Source of the DNA: an uncultured Clostridia bacterium
Lineage (GTDB): Bacteria; Bacillota; Clostridia; TANB77; CAG-508
Length of the DNA stretch: 64,000 nt
NCBI GenBank assembly: GCA_934154805.1
Contig: CAKPGM010000006.1
Coordinates: forward strand, 1 to 64,000
Reading direction: 5' to 3'
The notes under the pieces: model-generated
Database searches by the model: none
The model's input: only the letters and a program-made list of their open reading frames with translations
Told to the model about the DNA's origin: nothing
In this document: positions 8,155 through 16,209 of the stretch, one piece after another
Layout of the letters: each line of letters begins with the position of its first letter
Position numbering within the stretch: position 1 is the first letter of the stretch
Translations under genes and position numbers: made by a program

Positions 8155-8819
8155 TGCAAATAAAAATAGATTTAAAGATTTTTTTGTTTTTACTCATTTT
8201 TGTAATAACAAGACAGATAAAAATATATGCAATATTAATGTTGTTTGCTTTGATACACGAACTAGGACACCTTGTAACAGGACTAATGTTAGGTTTAAAG
8301 ATAGAAGAAATTTCAGTTATTCCAGTGGGATTCTCAATTAAGTTCAAAACGGAAAGTAAAGATTATAACAAGAAAATAAAGAAAGCAAATCTTTTATCAT
8401 TAAAAAAGATAGTCATAGCAATAGCAGGACCAATTACAAATTTAATTATTATAGGAATTGTAGCTATATATTATAAATTAACACAAATGACAACAATTCT
8501 AAAACTTCCAATTGATTTAGTAATATATTCAAATATCTTGATATCCATATTTAATCTGTTACCAATATATCCGCTAGATGGTGGCAGAATCCTAAAAGAA
8601 TTAGTACATATTTTTGCCGGACTGTATAAGTCGTACACGATTACAAACAACATAGCAAATATAGTTATAATAATATTAACAGTGATTTCTAGTATTGCAA
8701 TTTTAATATATAAAAACATTGCAATATTGATAATAATAGCGTATTTGTGGGGACTAGTTATAATAGAAAATAAAAAATTCAATGCAAAAATGGATATATG
8801 GAAAAAACTAAAAATTTAA
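8154..8819 (+). CDS. spoIVFB: Stage IV sporulation protein FB, site-2 intramembrane protease
   Basis: 221 residues, polytopic. The M50 zinc site HELGH is at 35-39 and the second-site PLDGGRI has its Asp near residue 142. There is no PDZ domain, which separates it from RseP. The C-terminal CBS domain present in some homologues is missing or too short to see. SpoIVFB cleaves pro-sigma-K in the mother cell. Its ATG overlaps the corrected spoIVFA stop (TAATG), as expected for a translationally coupled pair. Confidence 0.9.
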   Translation: MQIKIDLKIFLFLLIFVITRQIKIYAILMLFALIHELGHLVTGLMLGLKIEEISVIPVGFSIKFKTESKDYNKKIKKANLLSLKKIVIAIAGPITNLIIIGIVAIYYKLTQMTTILKLPIDLVIYSNILISIFNLLPIYPLDGGRILKELVHIFAGLYKSYTITNNIANIVIIILTVISSIAILIYKNIAILIIIAYLWGLVIIENKKFNAKMDIWKKLKI

Positions 8820-8890
8820 TAAAAAATATTGAAAAAAACATCAAAGAATAGTAAGATTATAAGTAATAGTATAAGGTGGAGGAAAATCGA

Positions 8891-10699
8891 ATGAAAAAAG
8901 TAAATAGCGAGAAAGGCATAACACTAACAACACTAGTTATAACAATTGTTGTGTTGATGATATTGTCGTTTTCAATAACAGCGAGTATAAAATCAACAAT
9001 AGAAACAAGAAATTACAATGGAGTCAAAGAAGATATTATAAACTTATCGGAAGAGATAAGAGTGTATTATTTAAATAATGGAGAATTACCTATAGATACT
9101 TCAAAAACATATGATTTAAAAGAATATGGAGTACCTGATAGTGATATAAATCCAAATGACGAAGGAAATTACTATAGAATCAAAACTAGTCTATTAAGTG
9201 ATGTTATCTTAAATAATGGAGGACTGGAAAATAATGAAGAAAATGCAGACACAGATGATATGTATGTTGTAAACGAATCTTCGTTGACAGTATATTATCT
9301 AATGGGAGCAATACTAGATGGACAAAGACATTATACAATAGTAGACGATTTTTCAGGAGGAGGATTTGCAGAAGACTATTATTCAAAGGTCAACTATTCT
9401 GTATTTGCTGTAATAGCAGAGGAGAGTAGTAATACTAAAAATAAAACAGTTGCAGAGGCAGGAGATACAGTAACCTTAAAAATGATTTCAAAGTATAAAC
9501 AATCATTTTTTACTAAATTACCAACTGTCAAAATAAATGGAGAAGACGTATCTGATACATTAGATTGGAACAATAATGTAATAACTGCAACCTATACAAT
9601 ACCTGTGGAAAATACAAAACTTGAATATGGTGCACCAGTAAGTTTTGAAATATCTGATTACATTGTTCAAGATGGAGAAAATACTATAAATGGAGAAACT
9701 ATTGCAGAGGTTAATTTTGGAAAGATAGTTACAAGAAAATATGTAACATTAGTACAAGCGTTTAAAGAAGGCAATATAAAAGTTGGAGATTACTTAAATT
9801 ACAATGACTATGTAGACGAAAGTAAAACATATACAACACTAACAAACGAAAACGGTTGGGCAGACCAAAAATATACAGCAACAAAAAACACATATTGGCA
9901 AGTGTTAGGACTAGATGAAACAGGGGAAAAACTAATGTTAATTTCCCAAAGTCCTATAAAAAAAGAGATGAAAACAAGTGGTACAACAGAAAAATGGGAA
10001 AAATCCCCATATCTAGTATTAAAAGGGGCTAAAGGCTATATAAACAGCAAAAAAGTTCTCAATAATATAAGTGGAATATATAGCACAAATTTAGGAACAG
10101 CACAAAGCATAACAGCAGAAGAGATAAATAGACTAATAGGAGTAACGGTAGATTATAAAAATAAGAAAGTATACGCGAATTCAAACCCAAACACAAATCT
10201 AGATATATTACAAGTACTTGGAAATCAATATACATATAAAACAGGAGATTATACACCGCAAGGTTATGTAAACAATAAAACGAAGGCGACTGAAGGAACA
10301 AAGACCTCCCCGGCAACAGCTTATATGTATGAATGGAGCGGACTAAAAATAGATGCTACATTGCAAAATATGTTATTTGATAAAACTACAAAAGCCGATA
10401 AAAATGCAAAATCATATTGGTTGGCGTCTCCTAGTGTGGGGGCTGATTCTAACGGTGCGTTCTTTGATCCTGGTAGTGTAGTTAATGGTAAAGTTCAAGT
10501 GGCAGGAACACTATTTTTTTCGTACGATGCATGGTGCGCGAACTGTTATGCAGTTAGACCAATAGTATATTTAAATTCAAACATAACTATTGAGGATTTG
10601 TATACAATAAATGGACAGGAAGAGGATTGGTCTGCTTATAACAATTCAATACCATTAATACAAGGCTATGGAACTATCAATAGCAAATTAACAAAATAG
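8891..10699 (+). CDS. Prepilin-like protein with DUF6273/C-type-lectin-like, probably hypervariable C-terminal domain
   Basis: 602 residues. ATG 8891 has GGTGGAGG 8 nt upstream; an in-frame GTG at 8876 overlaps that SD. The N-terminus MKKVNSEKG then ITLTTLVITIVVLMILS is prepilin-like, with no Glu at +5. The mid part (~30-280) is an unrecognised ectodomain. The C-terminal part (~290-560) contains YWLASPSVGADSNGAFF and YAVRPIVYL, a pattern I associate with DUF6273-type C-type-lectin folds found among DGR target proteins. Codons at 10442-10477 and 10556 upstream switch to C/T endings, unlike the A-ending rest. Probable surface adhesin with a diversifiable binding face; no reverse transcriptase or template repeat is in the window. 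Confidence 0.65.
   Translation: MKKVNSEKGITLTTLVITIVVLMILSFSITASIKSTIETRNYNGVKEDIINLSEEIRVYYLNNGELPIDTSKTYDLKEYGVPDSDINPNDEGNYYRIKTSLLSDVILNNGGLENNEENADTDDMYVVNESSLTVYYLMGAILDGQRHYTIVDDFSGGGFAEDYYSKVNYSVFAVIAEESSNTKNKTVAEAGDTVTLKMISKYKQSFFTKLPTVKINGEDVSDTLDWNNNVITATYTIPVENTKLEYGAPVSFEISDYIVQDGENTINGETIAEVNFGKIVTRKYVTLVQAFKEGNIKVGDYLNYNDYVDESKTYTTLTNENGWADQKYTATKNTYWQVLGLDETGEKLMLISQSPIKKEMKTSGTTEKWEKSPYLVLKGAKGYINSKKVLNNISGIYSTNLGTAQSITAEEINRLIGVTVDYKNKKVYANSNPNTNLDILQVLGNQYTYKTGDYTPQGYVNNKTKATEGTKTSPATAYMYEWSGLKIDATLQNMLFDKTTKADKNAKSYWLASPSVGADSNGAFFDPGSVVNGKVQVAGTLFFSYDAWCANCYAVRPIVYLNSNITIEDLYTINGQEEDWSAYNNSIPLIQGYGTINSKLTK
10415..10560 (+). other. Candidate DGR variable region 1
   Basis: Part of the preceding gene where base composition shifts to higher GC and codons end in C or T: from 10442, 11 of 12 codons are NNY (GAT, TCT, AAC, GGT, TTC and others). 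The shift is expected if template AAY codons had their adenines randomised by a diversity-generating retroelement. Inference only; the template was not found here. Confidence 0.4.
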
Positions 10700-10730
10700 T
10701 ATTGCAATGAAAACAATTTTGTGATACAAT

Positions 10731-10758
10731 AAAGCAGTGCAAAATAGCACTGCTTTTT
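10731..10758 (+). terminator. Intrinsic terminator
   Basis: Perfect 10-bp stem (AAAGCAGTGC 10731-10740 with GCACTGCTTT 10747-10756), 6-nt loop, T-run. It closes the pilin-like gene ahead of the rpsF operon. Confidence 0.85.
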
Positions 10759-10827
10759 AATGGGCAACCATTAAAATCCTTACTTACATAAAAATGTAGG
10801 TTATAAATCCACAAGGAGGTGAAAATA

Positions 10828-11112
10828 ATGAACAAATACGAAAGTATAATCATTATTAATCCAGCTGTTGAAGAAGAAAGAGTTAACGAACTAACAACAA
10901 AATTCACAGATATGATTAATAAAGATGGAAAAGTAGAAAAAGCTGAAAATCTTGGTAAAAAGAAATTAGCTTATCCTGTAAAGAAAAATGCAGAAGGCTA
11001 CTATGTAGCACTAGACTTTACAGCAAATCCTAGTTTAATAGCTGAACTAGAAAGAAACTACAGAATTACTGATGATGTTATTAAATTTATGACAATAAAT
11101 GTAGGTGAATAA
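10828..11112 (+). CDS. rpsF: 30S ribosomal protein S6
   Basis: 94 residues, beginning MNKYESIIIINPAVEEE, with the conserved KLAYPVKKNAEGYY core. S6 binds S18 on the platform of the 30S subunit. ATG 10828 is preferred over the GTG at 10819, which is part of the SD AAGGAGGTG. First gene of the classic rpsF-ssb-rpsR operon, with gaps of 24 and 31 bp. Confidence 0.97.
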   Translation: MNKYESIIIINPAVEEERVNELTTKFTDMINKDGKVEKAENLGKKKLAYPVKKNAEGYYVALDFTANPSLIAELERNYRITDDVIKFMTINVGE

Positions 11113-11136
11113 TAAAATAAAAAATGGAGGTCATTT

Positions 11137-11565
11137 ATGAACAAAGTAATTTTAATGGGAAGATTAACAAGAGACCCAGAAGTAAGATACACACAAACAA
11201 GCAACACATTAGTAGCTTCTTTCTCACTTGCTGTAAACAGAAGATTTGTTAGACAAGGTGAAGAAAGACAAGCAGATTTTATAAACGTAGTTGCATGGAA
11301 TAAAACAGGTGAATTCGTAAGCAAATATTTTAAAAAAGGTCAACAAGTTGCAGTAATCGGAAGATTACAAACAAGAACTTGGGATGATGATAAAGGACAA
11401 AAACATTACATAACAGAAGTAATTGCAGAAGAAGCATATTTTGCAGATAGCAAGAGAGACGGAGCAACAGGAGATTTTGGTGCTAGTTTCGGAGCAGATG
11501 CAACAAACCCTGTAAGTGATGGTTCAGAATTTGAAGTATCATCAGGAGATGACTTACCATTTTAA
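11137..11565 (+). CDS. ssb: Single-stranded DNA-binding protein
   Basis: 142 residues. The OB fold starts MNKVILMGRLTRDPEVRYTQ and includes FINVVAWNKTGEFVSKYF and GRLQTRTWDD. The acidic tail ends in DDLPF, the motif that docks DNA-repair and replication partners. It lies between rpsF and rpsR, the conserved context. SD AATGGAGGT precedes ATG 11137. Confidence 0.97.
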   Translation: MNKVILMGRLTRDPEVRYTQTSNTLVASFSLAVNRRFVRQGEERQADFINVVAWNKTGEFVSKYFKKGQQVAVIGRLQTRTWDDDKGQKHYITEVIAEEAYFADSKRDGATGDFGASFGADATNPVSDGSEFEVSSGDDLPF

Positions 11566-11596
11566 GCTAAATATAAAAGTTAGGGGGAAATAACCA

Positions 11597-11869
11597 ATGG
11601 CAGATAAAAGACAAAATAGAAGAAATAATGGTGATGAAGATTATAATCCAAAATTTAGAAAAATGAGAAAAAAAGTTTGCCCACTATGTGCAAATAAAGA
11701 ATTAGTTCTAGATTATAAAAATGCAGATCAATTAAAGAAATTTATTAATGATAAAGGCAAAATATTACCAAGAAGAGCAACAGGAGCTTGTGCTAAACAT
11801 CAAAGAGATATTACTATTGCAGTAAAAAGAGCAAGACAAATAGCTATTTTACCATATACACAAGAATAA
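11597..11869 (+). CDS. rpsR: 30S ribosomal protein S18
   Basis: 90 residues with KVCPLCANKELVLDYKN, where the two Cys resemble the zinc-ribbon (C+) form of S18, then RRATGACAKHQRDITIAVKRARQIAILPY, the S18 core. The N-terminal ~15 residues are basic and disordered. Last gene of the rpsF-ssb-rpsR operon; I see no strong terminator before the next promoter at 11911. Confidence 0.96.
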   Translation: MADKRQNRRNNGDEDYNPKFRKMRKKVCPLCANKELVLDYKNADQLKKFINDKGKILPRRATGACAKHQRDITIAVKRARQIAILPYTQE

Positions 11870-11910
11870 TATATGTAACACTATTGTAATAAAAAAATTG
11901 CAAAAAAAGG

Positions 11911-11939
11911 TTGACTATATAAAAAAAGAATAGTAAAAT
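11911..11939 (+). promoter_or_regulatory. Sigma-A-type promoter for LPKTG gene
   Basis: TTGACT (11911-11916), 17-nt spacer, TAAAAT (11934-11939), about 50 nt before ATG 11990. Confidence 0.7.
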
Positions 11940-11989
11940 TAAAATTGTAAATAATATTATAAAGAAAATTAGAGAAAAGGAGAAAATAG

Positions 11990-12334
11990 ATGATGAAACG
12001 TAGTTCAAAATTAATTATAGGAATTGTTTTAGCACTAATAATTATTGCTAATGCAACTGTTGTATTTGCATCAAATGAAGCACCTGCTATTATAATAGGA
12101 GGAAACACAATAGAAAATACTACATCAAACACAGAAAACACAACACCACAAAACACAGCTACCCAAAATTACACTCCTTTAAACACATCAACAACTTATA
12201 ATACTACAAACACAACTAACACATTACCAAAAACAGGTGTAACTGATGGTTATGTTGTAGCAATATTAATGGTAGTATGTGCTATATCAGCAATATATGC
12301 ATACAGAAAAATAAGGGACTATAATATAAAATAA
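11990..12334 (+). CDS. Small LPXTG-type cell-wall-anchored protein
   Basis: 114 residues. The signal peptide is MMKRSSKLIIGIVLALIIIA with a likely cut near VFAS. A Thr/Asn-rich stretch (~40-75) resembles a flexible wall-spanning stalk. The sorting signal is LPKTG (~residue 78), a hydrophobic segment and a short basic tail (YRKIRDYNIK). A sortase gene lies convergently 80 bp downstream, so this is probably its dedicated substrate. ATG 11993 is an alternative start. No ligand-binding domain is present, so its own role is unclear. Confidence 0.75.
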   Translation: MMKRSSKLIIGIVLALIIIANATVVFASNEAPAIIIGGNTIENTTSNTENTTPQNTATQNYTPLNTSTTYNTTNTTNTLPKTGVTDGYVVAILMVVCAISAIYAYRKIRDYNIK

Positions 12335-12353
12335 TATCTAAAAATATATTTAT

Positions 12354-12397
12354 AAAGACTATTGACAAAATACGTAAATATTTTGCCAATGGTCTTT
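12354..12397. terminator. Bidirectional terminator between LPKTG gene and sortase
   Basis: AAAGACTATTG...TATTTTG and CAATGGTCTTT pair with small bulges; A-run on one side and T-run on the other serve both convergent genes. Confidence 0.7.
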
Positions 12398-12413
12398 TTG
12401 AGTTAATCCATAA

Positions 12414-13019
12414 TTAAATTTTTTCATAAGCAGTTATAATTCTTCTGGTTTGTTTTAAGCTGTTACAAGTCATCAATGTAATAATTCTTTTTCCGTTAGT
12501 ATCCTGAGAAGTACAGCTCATATCGTCAGAAGATACTTCTTTTTTATCAGCAACATAATAAGAAACATGAGAACCATTATTTCCATATATTTCTATCTCG
12601 TCACCAGCTTCTAAGATACTGATTTTAGCAAAGAAAGTATTATCAATATAATTGTGACCAGCAATACATAAATTTCCGATCTCATTAGGTAAAGGTCCGG
12701 CAAACCTGCAAGGAGCAATTTTTAATAGTTCCTCAGAAGATTCTGATAAGATGGGATAATTAAGTTTTAATTTATCAATTTTAATAATTCCAATTACAAA
12801 AGGCTCATTAGATTTAGAACTTGTAGAGTTATTTAAATTAGTATTATAAGAAGGAGAATCTGAATATAAATAAGATATAGAATAAGTTGTGGCAAGTTCT
12901 TTGGATAGATTATCCCTTTTATTGACATCATATATATAATAAACAAAAACTACTGCAAAACAAAATAATCCTAGAAAAGCTAAGAAAAATAATACTTTAA
13001 ACAATGTTAAATTTTTCAT
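12414..13019 (-). CDS. Sortase (transpeptidase)
   Basis: 201 residues. A single N-terminal membrane anchor (~8-30) is followed by the sortase beta-barrel: GIIKIDKLKLNYPIL, catalytic His at 122 (IAGHN), catalytic Cys at 185 (TLMTCN) and Arg at 192/193. The TLMTC form and N-terminal anchor suit a class D/E-type housekeeping or pilin-independent sortase; the class is not certain. Sortases cleave LPXTG and link the Thr to peptidoglycan cross-bridges. Convergent with the LPKTG protein at 11990. Confidence 0.85.
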   Translation of the reverse strand: MKNLTLFKVLFFLAFLGLFCFAVVFVYYIYDVNKRDNLSKELATTYSISYLYSDSPSYNTNLNNSTSSKSNEPFVIGIIKIDKLKLNYPILSESSEELLKIAPCRFAGPLPNEIGNLCIAGHNYIDNTFFAKISILEAGDEIEIYGNNGSHVSYYVADKKEVSSDDMSCTSQDTNGKRIITLMTCNSLKQTRRIITAYEKI

Positions 13020-13164
13020 TTTTAATCCTCTTTAAAAAATATATAATTAGTTTGAGCAAAAAAATAAAAAAAATTAATAAAATTTCAAAAAAAGATACAA
13101 TTTATGCTGAATATATGATAGAATAAGGAAGATTAAAACAAAAAACAAATAAAGGAGTGTAAAT

Positions 13165-13878
13165 ATGGCTGAAACCAAGTATAAAAGAATACTACTAAAG
13201 TTAAGCGGAGAAGCTTTAGCAGGGGAACAAAAAACTGGAGTTGATCCGTTTGTACTAGACAGAATTTGCAATGAAATCAAAAAAGTAAAAGAAATGGGAG
13301 TTGAAATCGCAATTGTTGTTGGAGGAGGAAACTTCTGGAGAGGAAAAAATGGAAAAGAAATGCAAAGAGCAACGTCTGACTATATGGGAATGCTTGCAAC
13401 AACGATGAATGGATTGGCTATACAAGATGCTTTGGAAGCACATGGAATGGAAGCTAGATTACAAACTGCAATAGAAATGAGACAGTTTGCAGAGTTATAC
13501 ATAAGAAGAAAAGCTTTACAACATTTAGAAAATGGAAGGATAGTAATATTCTCATGTGGAACTGGTAGCCCATATTTTACAACAGATACAGCGGCAGCAC
13601 TAAGAGCAACAGAAATAGAAGCAGATGTAATATTAGTTGCAAAAACAATAGATGCAGTATATTCTGCAGATCCAAAAATAGATTCAAGTGCTGTAAGATA
13701 TGATAATATAACATATTTAGATATATTAAGCAAAAATCTTAAAGTAATGGATTCAACAGCAATATCACTATGTAGAGATAACAACATTCCGTTAATAGTG
13801 TTCGCTATGAACGAACCAGGAAATATAGAAAAAGCAGTAAAAGGCGAAAAAATTGGAACCTTAGTACAAGGTGAATAA
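13165..13878 (+). CDS. pyrH: UMP kinase
   Basis: 237 residues of the amino-acid-kinase fold: KRILLKLSGEALAGE, the GGGNFWRG loop, and the ATP-site TTDTAAALRA region. Converts UMP to UDP, feeding RNA, DNA and envelope precursor synthesis. First gene of pyrH-frr-uppS-cdsA, with gaps of 10-21 bp. SD AAAGGAGTG. Divergent from the sortase gene. Confidence 0.96.
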   Translation: MAETKYKRILLKLSGEALAGEQKTGVDPFVLDRICNEIKKVKEMGVEIAIVVGGGNFWRGKNGKEMQRATSDYMGMLATTMNGLAIQDALEAHGMEARLQTAIEMRQFAELYIRRKALQHLENGRIVIFSCGTGSPYFTTDTAAALRATEIEADVILVAKTIDAVYSADPKIDSSAVRYDNITYLDILSKNLKVMDSTAISLCRDNNIPLIVFAMNEPGNIEKAVKGEKIGTLVQGE

Positions 13879-13898
13879 AAGAAAAGGGGTAAAAAATT

Positions 13899-14447
13899 AT
13901 GGATTTTAATAGTATTGAAGAAAAAATGAAAAAAACAATTAGTGTATTTGAAGAAAGCCTATCAGAGGTTAGAGCAGGTCGTGCAAACCCAAATATATTA
14001 AACAAAATAACAGTTGATTATTATGGAGTTGCTACTCCAATAAACCAAATAGCAGGAATATCAGTTCCAGAACCAAGAATGATACTTATACAACCTTGGG
14101 ATATTAGTATGTTAAAGGAAATTGAAAAAGCAATAAACATAGCCGAGATAGGAATTAATCCTAACAACGATGGAAAAGTTATAAGACTTGCATTTCCAGA
14201 ATTAACAGAGGAAAGAAGAAAAGATTTAGTAAAAGATATTAGAAAAATAGCTGAGGAATCAAAAGTAGCAATAAGAGCAATTAGAAGAGATGGAATGGAC
14301 ATGGCAAAAGCAGCACAAAAAAATAATGAAATGACACAAGATGATTTGTCAGCAGCTGAGACTAAAATCCAAAAAATGACAGATACAAAAATTGCTGAAA
14401 TTGATGAACTATTAGAGAAAAAAGAAAAAGAAATAATGACAGTCTAA
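13899..14447 (+). CDS. frr: Ribosome recycling factor
   Basis: 182 residues, the standard length. The motif VRAGRANPNILNKITVDYYG is typical, followed by the long helical bundle that ends RRDGMDMAKAAQK..EIDELLEKKEKEIMTV. With EF-G it splits post-termination ribosomes. SD AAAAGGGGT. Confidence 0.97.
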   Translation: MDFNSIEEKMKKTISVFEESLSEVRAGRANPNILNKITVDYYGVATPINQIAGISVPEPRMILIQPWDISMLKEIEKAINIAEIGINPNNDGKVIRLAFPELTEERRKDLVKDIRKIAEESKVAIRAIRRDGMDMAKAAQKNNEMTQDDLSAAETKIQKMTDTKIAEIDELLEKKEKEIMTV

Positions 14448-14460
14448 AAGGAGTTTTTTG

Positions 14461-15192
14461 ATGGAAGAAGATATTTGTAAAATAATAAATATGGACAATT
14501 TACCAGAACATATTGCCATAATAATGGATGGTAACAGAAGATGGGCGAAAGCAAACAACCTTACAACTGCACAAGGGCACAAAGAAGGCGCAGAAAATTT
14601 AAAAAGAATAGCCAAGTATGCAAATAAAATTGGAATAAAATATATGACAGTTTATGCGTTTTCAACAGAGAATTGGAAGAGATCACAAGAAGAAGTTGGA
14701 GCAATAATGAAATTGCTTAAATTTTACATAATAGACTTTTTTAAATCAAATGATGAAAATATAAAAGTAAGAGTAATAGGAAAAGTAGAAGAACTTCCAA
14801 AAGAGCTATATAAAGAAATAAAAGAAGTGGAAGAGAAAACAAAGAATAACACAGGAATGGTATTAAATATAGCTTTTAATTATGGTGGCCGTGATGAAAT
14901 AGTAACAGCAACTAAAAAAATTGCCCAACACGTATTAAATAACGAAATAAGCATAAAAGACATAAATGAAGAAATGTTTGCTAAAAATTTATATACAGCA
15001 AATCAACCAGACCCAGATATGCTTATAAGAACTAGTGGAGAGGAAAGAACAAGCAATTTCTTACCTTGGCAATTATCATATTCGGAATTTATATTCTCAC
15101 CTAAATATTGGCCAGAATACAGTAATTCGGATTTAATCGAATCAATACAAATATACCAAAAGAGAACTAGGAGATTCGGAGGAAATAAATAG
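14461..15192 (+). CDS. uppS: Undecaprenyl diphosphate synthase (cis-prenyltransferase)
   Basis: 243 residues. Catalytic Asp23 lies in IIMDGNRRWAK, with GHKEGAENLK following and the C-terminal RTSGEERTSNFLPWQ, which binds the isoprenoid substrate. Makes the C55 carrier for peptidoglycan and wall polymers. ATG 14461 is used; the TTG 14458 just before it is too close to the SD AAAGGAG. Confidence 0.96.
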   Translation: MEEDICKIINMDNLPEHIAIIMDGNRRWAKANNLTTAQGHKEGAENLKRIAKYANKIGIKYMTVYAFSTENWKRSQEEVGAIMKLLKFYIIDFFKSNDENIKVRVIGKVEELPKELYKEIKEVEEKTKNNTGMVLNIAFNYGGRDEIVTATKKIAQHVLNNEISIKDINEEMFAKNLYTANQPDPDMLIRTSGEERTSNFLPWQLSYSEFIFSPKYWPEYSNSDLIESIQIYQKRTRRFGGNK

Positions 15193-15212
15193 TAACGAAG
15201 GGGAATAACAAA

Positions 15213-16013
15213 ATGAAAAGAGTTTTATCAGCAATTATAATATTGCCAATTACACTTGCAGTATTTTTATTAGGAAATGATTATATTGTAGACGTTTTTG
15301 TTGGAATAGTAGCTTTAAGAAGTATATATGAATTATTTCACGCATTTGAACAAAAAGGCTATCATCCTATAAGATGGATAGGATATTTATCTGCAGTAGC
15401 TATAATGTTTTTACATATAGTTCCAGAACAATATAGAATAATGCTTGTAACAGGAATTATTGCGATTTCATTACTAATAGCATTCACTCTATTAATAACC
15501 AAAAAAACAAAATCAAGTGTAATGGACATAGTAATTACCTGTTTTGGAATTTGTTACATAACATTAATGCTAATGTTTTTATCTATTATTAGAGGATTAA
15601 ATAACGGAAAATTCTTAATCTGGTATGTATTCTTAGCCTCTTGGTTAACTGATGTATTTGCTTATTTAACAGGCAAAGCAATTGGAAAACATCACTTTAC
15701 AGATATTAGTCCAAATAAAACAATAGAAGGATGTATAGGTGGAACTTTAGGAGCTACCATTTTAATAATAGTATATACGATTCTACTAAACAAGTTTGCA
15801 GGATTTAATATAAATGTAATAATAGCTGGCTTAGTAGGAATATTATTAAGTATAATAGGCCAAATAGGAGATCTATCAGCATCTTGTATAAAAAGACACG
15901 TTGGAATAAAAGATTACAGCGACCTAATACCAGGACATGGTGGAATGGTTGATAGACTGGATAGCGTAATTTTTATAGCACCATTTGCGTATGCATTTTT
16001 GATGTTAATATAA
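15213..16013 (+). CDS. cdsA: Phosphatidate cytidylyltransferase
   Basis: 266 residues, about eight membrane segments. The family signature near the C-terminus is visible: SCIKRHVGIKDYSDLIPGHGG with DRLDS. Makes CDP-diacylglycerol for phospholipids. In many Clostridia dxr follows directly; here a small gene and a zeta-toxin-like gene occupy that spot. Confidence 0.95.
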   Translation: MKRVLSAIIILPITLAVFLLGNDYIVDVFVGIVALRSIYELFHAFEQKGYHPIRWIGYLSAVAIMFLHIVPEQYRIMLVTGIIAISLLIAFTLLITKKTKSSVMDIVITCFGICYITLMLMFLSIIRGLNNGKFLIWYVFLASWLTDVFAYLTGKAIGKHHFTDISPNKTIEGCIGGTLGATILIIVYTILLNKFAGFNINVIIAGLVGILLSIIGQIGDLSASCIKRHVGIKDYSDLIPGHGGMVDRLDSVIFIAPFAYAFLMLI

Positions 16014-16026
16014 AGGAGAGTTCAAA

Positions 16027-16194
16027 ATGAAAGAAAATCTGAAACTTGATGTTGCAATACAAGTTGTATCTAATAGATTAGCTGAAGCAATGAAGAATGA
16101 AGATAGAGAAAAAATTACAGAATTACTAAAACTAAAAAAACAGGTATATCTAGGAAATCAAGAGGCAATAGATATGCTAATAGAAAATAAATAA
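16027..16194 (+). CDS. 55-residue protein, candidate antitoxin of the zeta-type kinase
   Basis: MKENLKLDVAIQVVSNRLAE opens a short, mostly helical, charged protein that ends MLIENK. ATG 16027 has AAAGGAGAG 7 nt upstream, and the frame has native A-rich codon use, so it is a real gene. It ends 15 bp before the zeta-like kinase gene, the usual order for an antitoxin-toxin pair. Small partners of similar length with a motif like VYLGNQEAID occur next to zeta toxins in other Firmicutes, from memory. The antitoxin role is inferred from position. Confidence 0.6.
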   Translation: MKENLKLDVAIQVVSNRLAEAMKNEDREKITELLKLKKQVYLGNQEAIDMLIENK

Positions 16195-16209
16195 TAAAGG
16201 ATGTAAAAT

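Noticed and set aside
10745..10827. S6:S18 autoregulatory leader before rpsF
   Set aside because: I could not find the expected conserved bulge sequence with confidence, so it is not listed.
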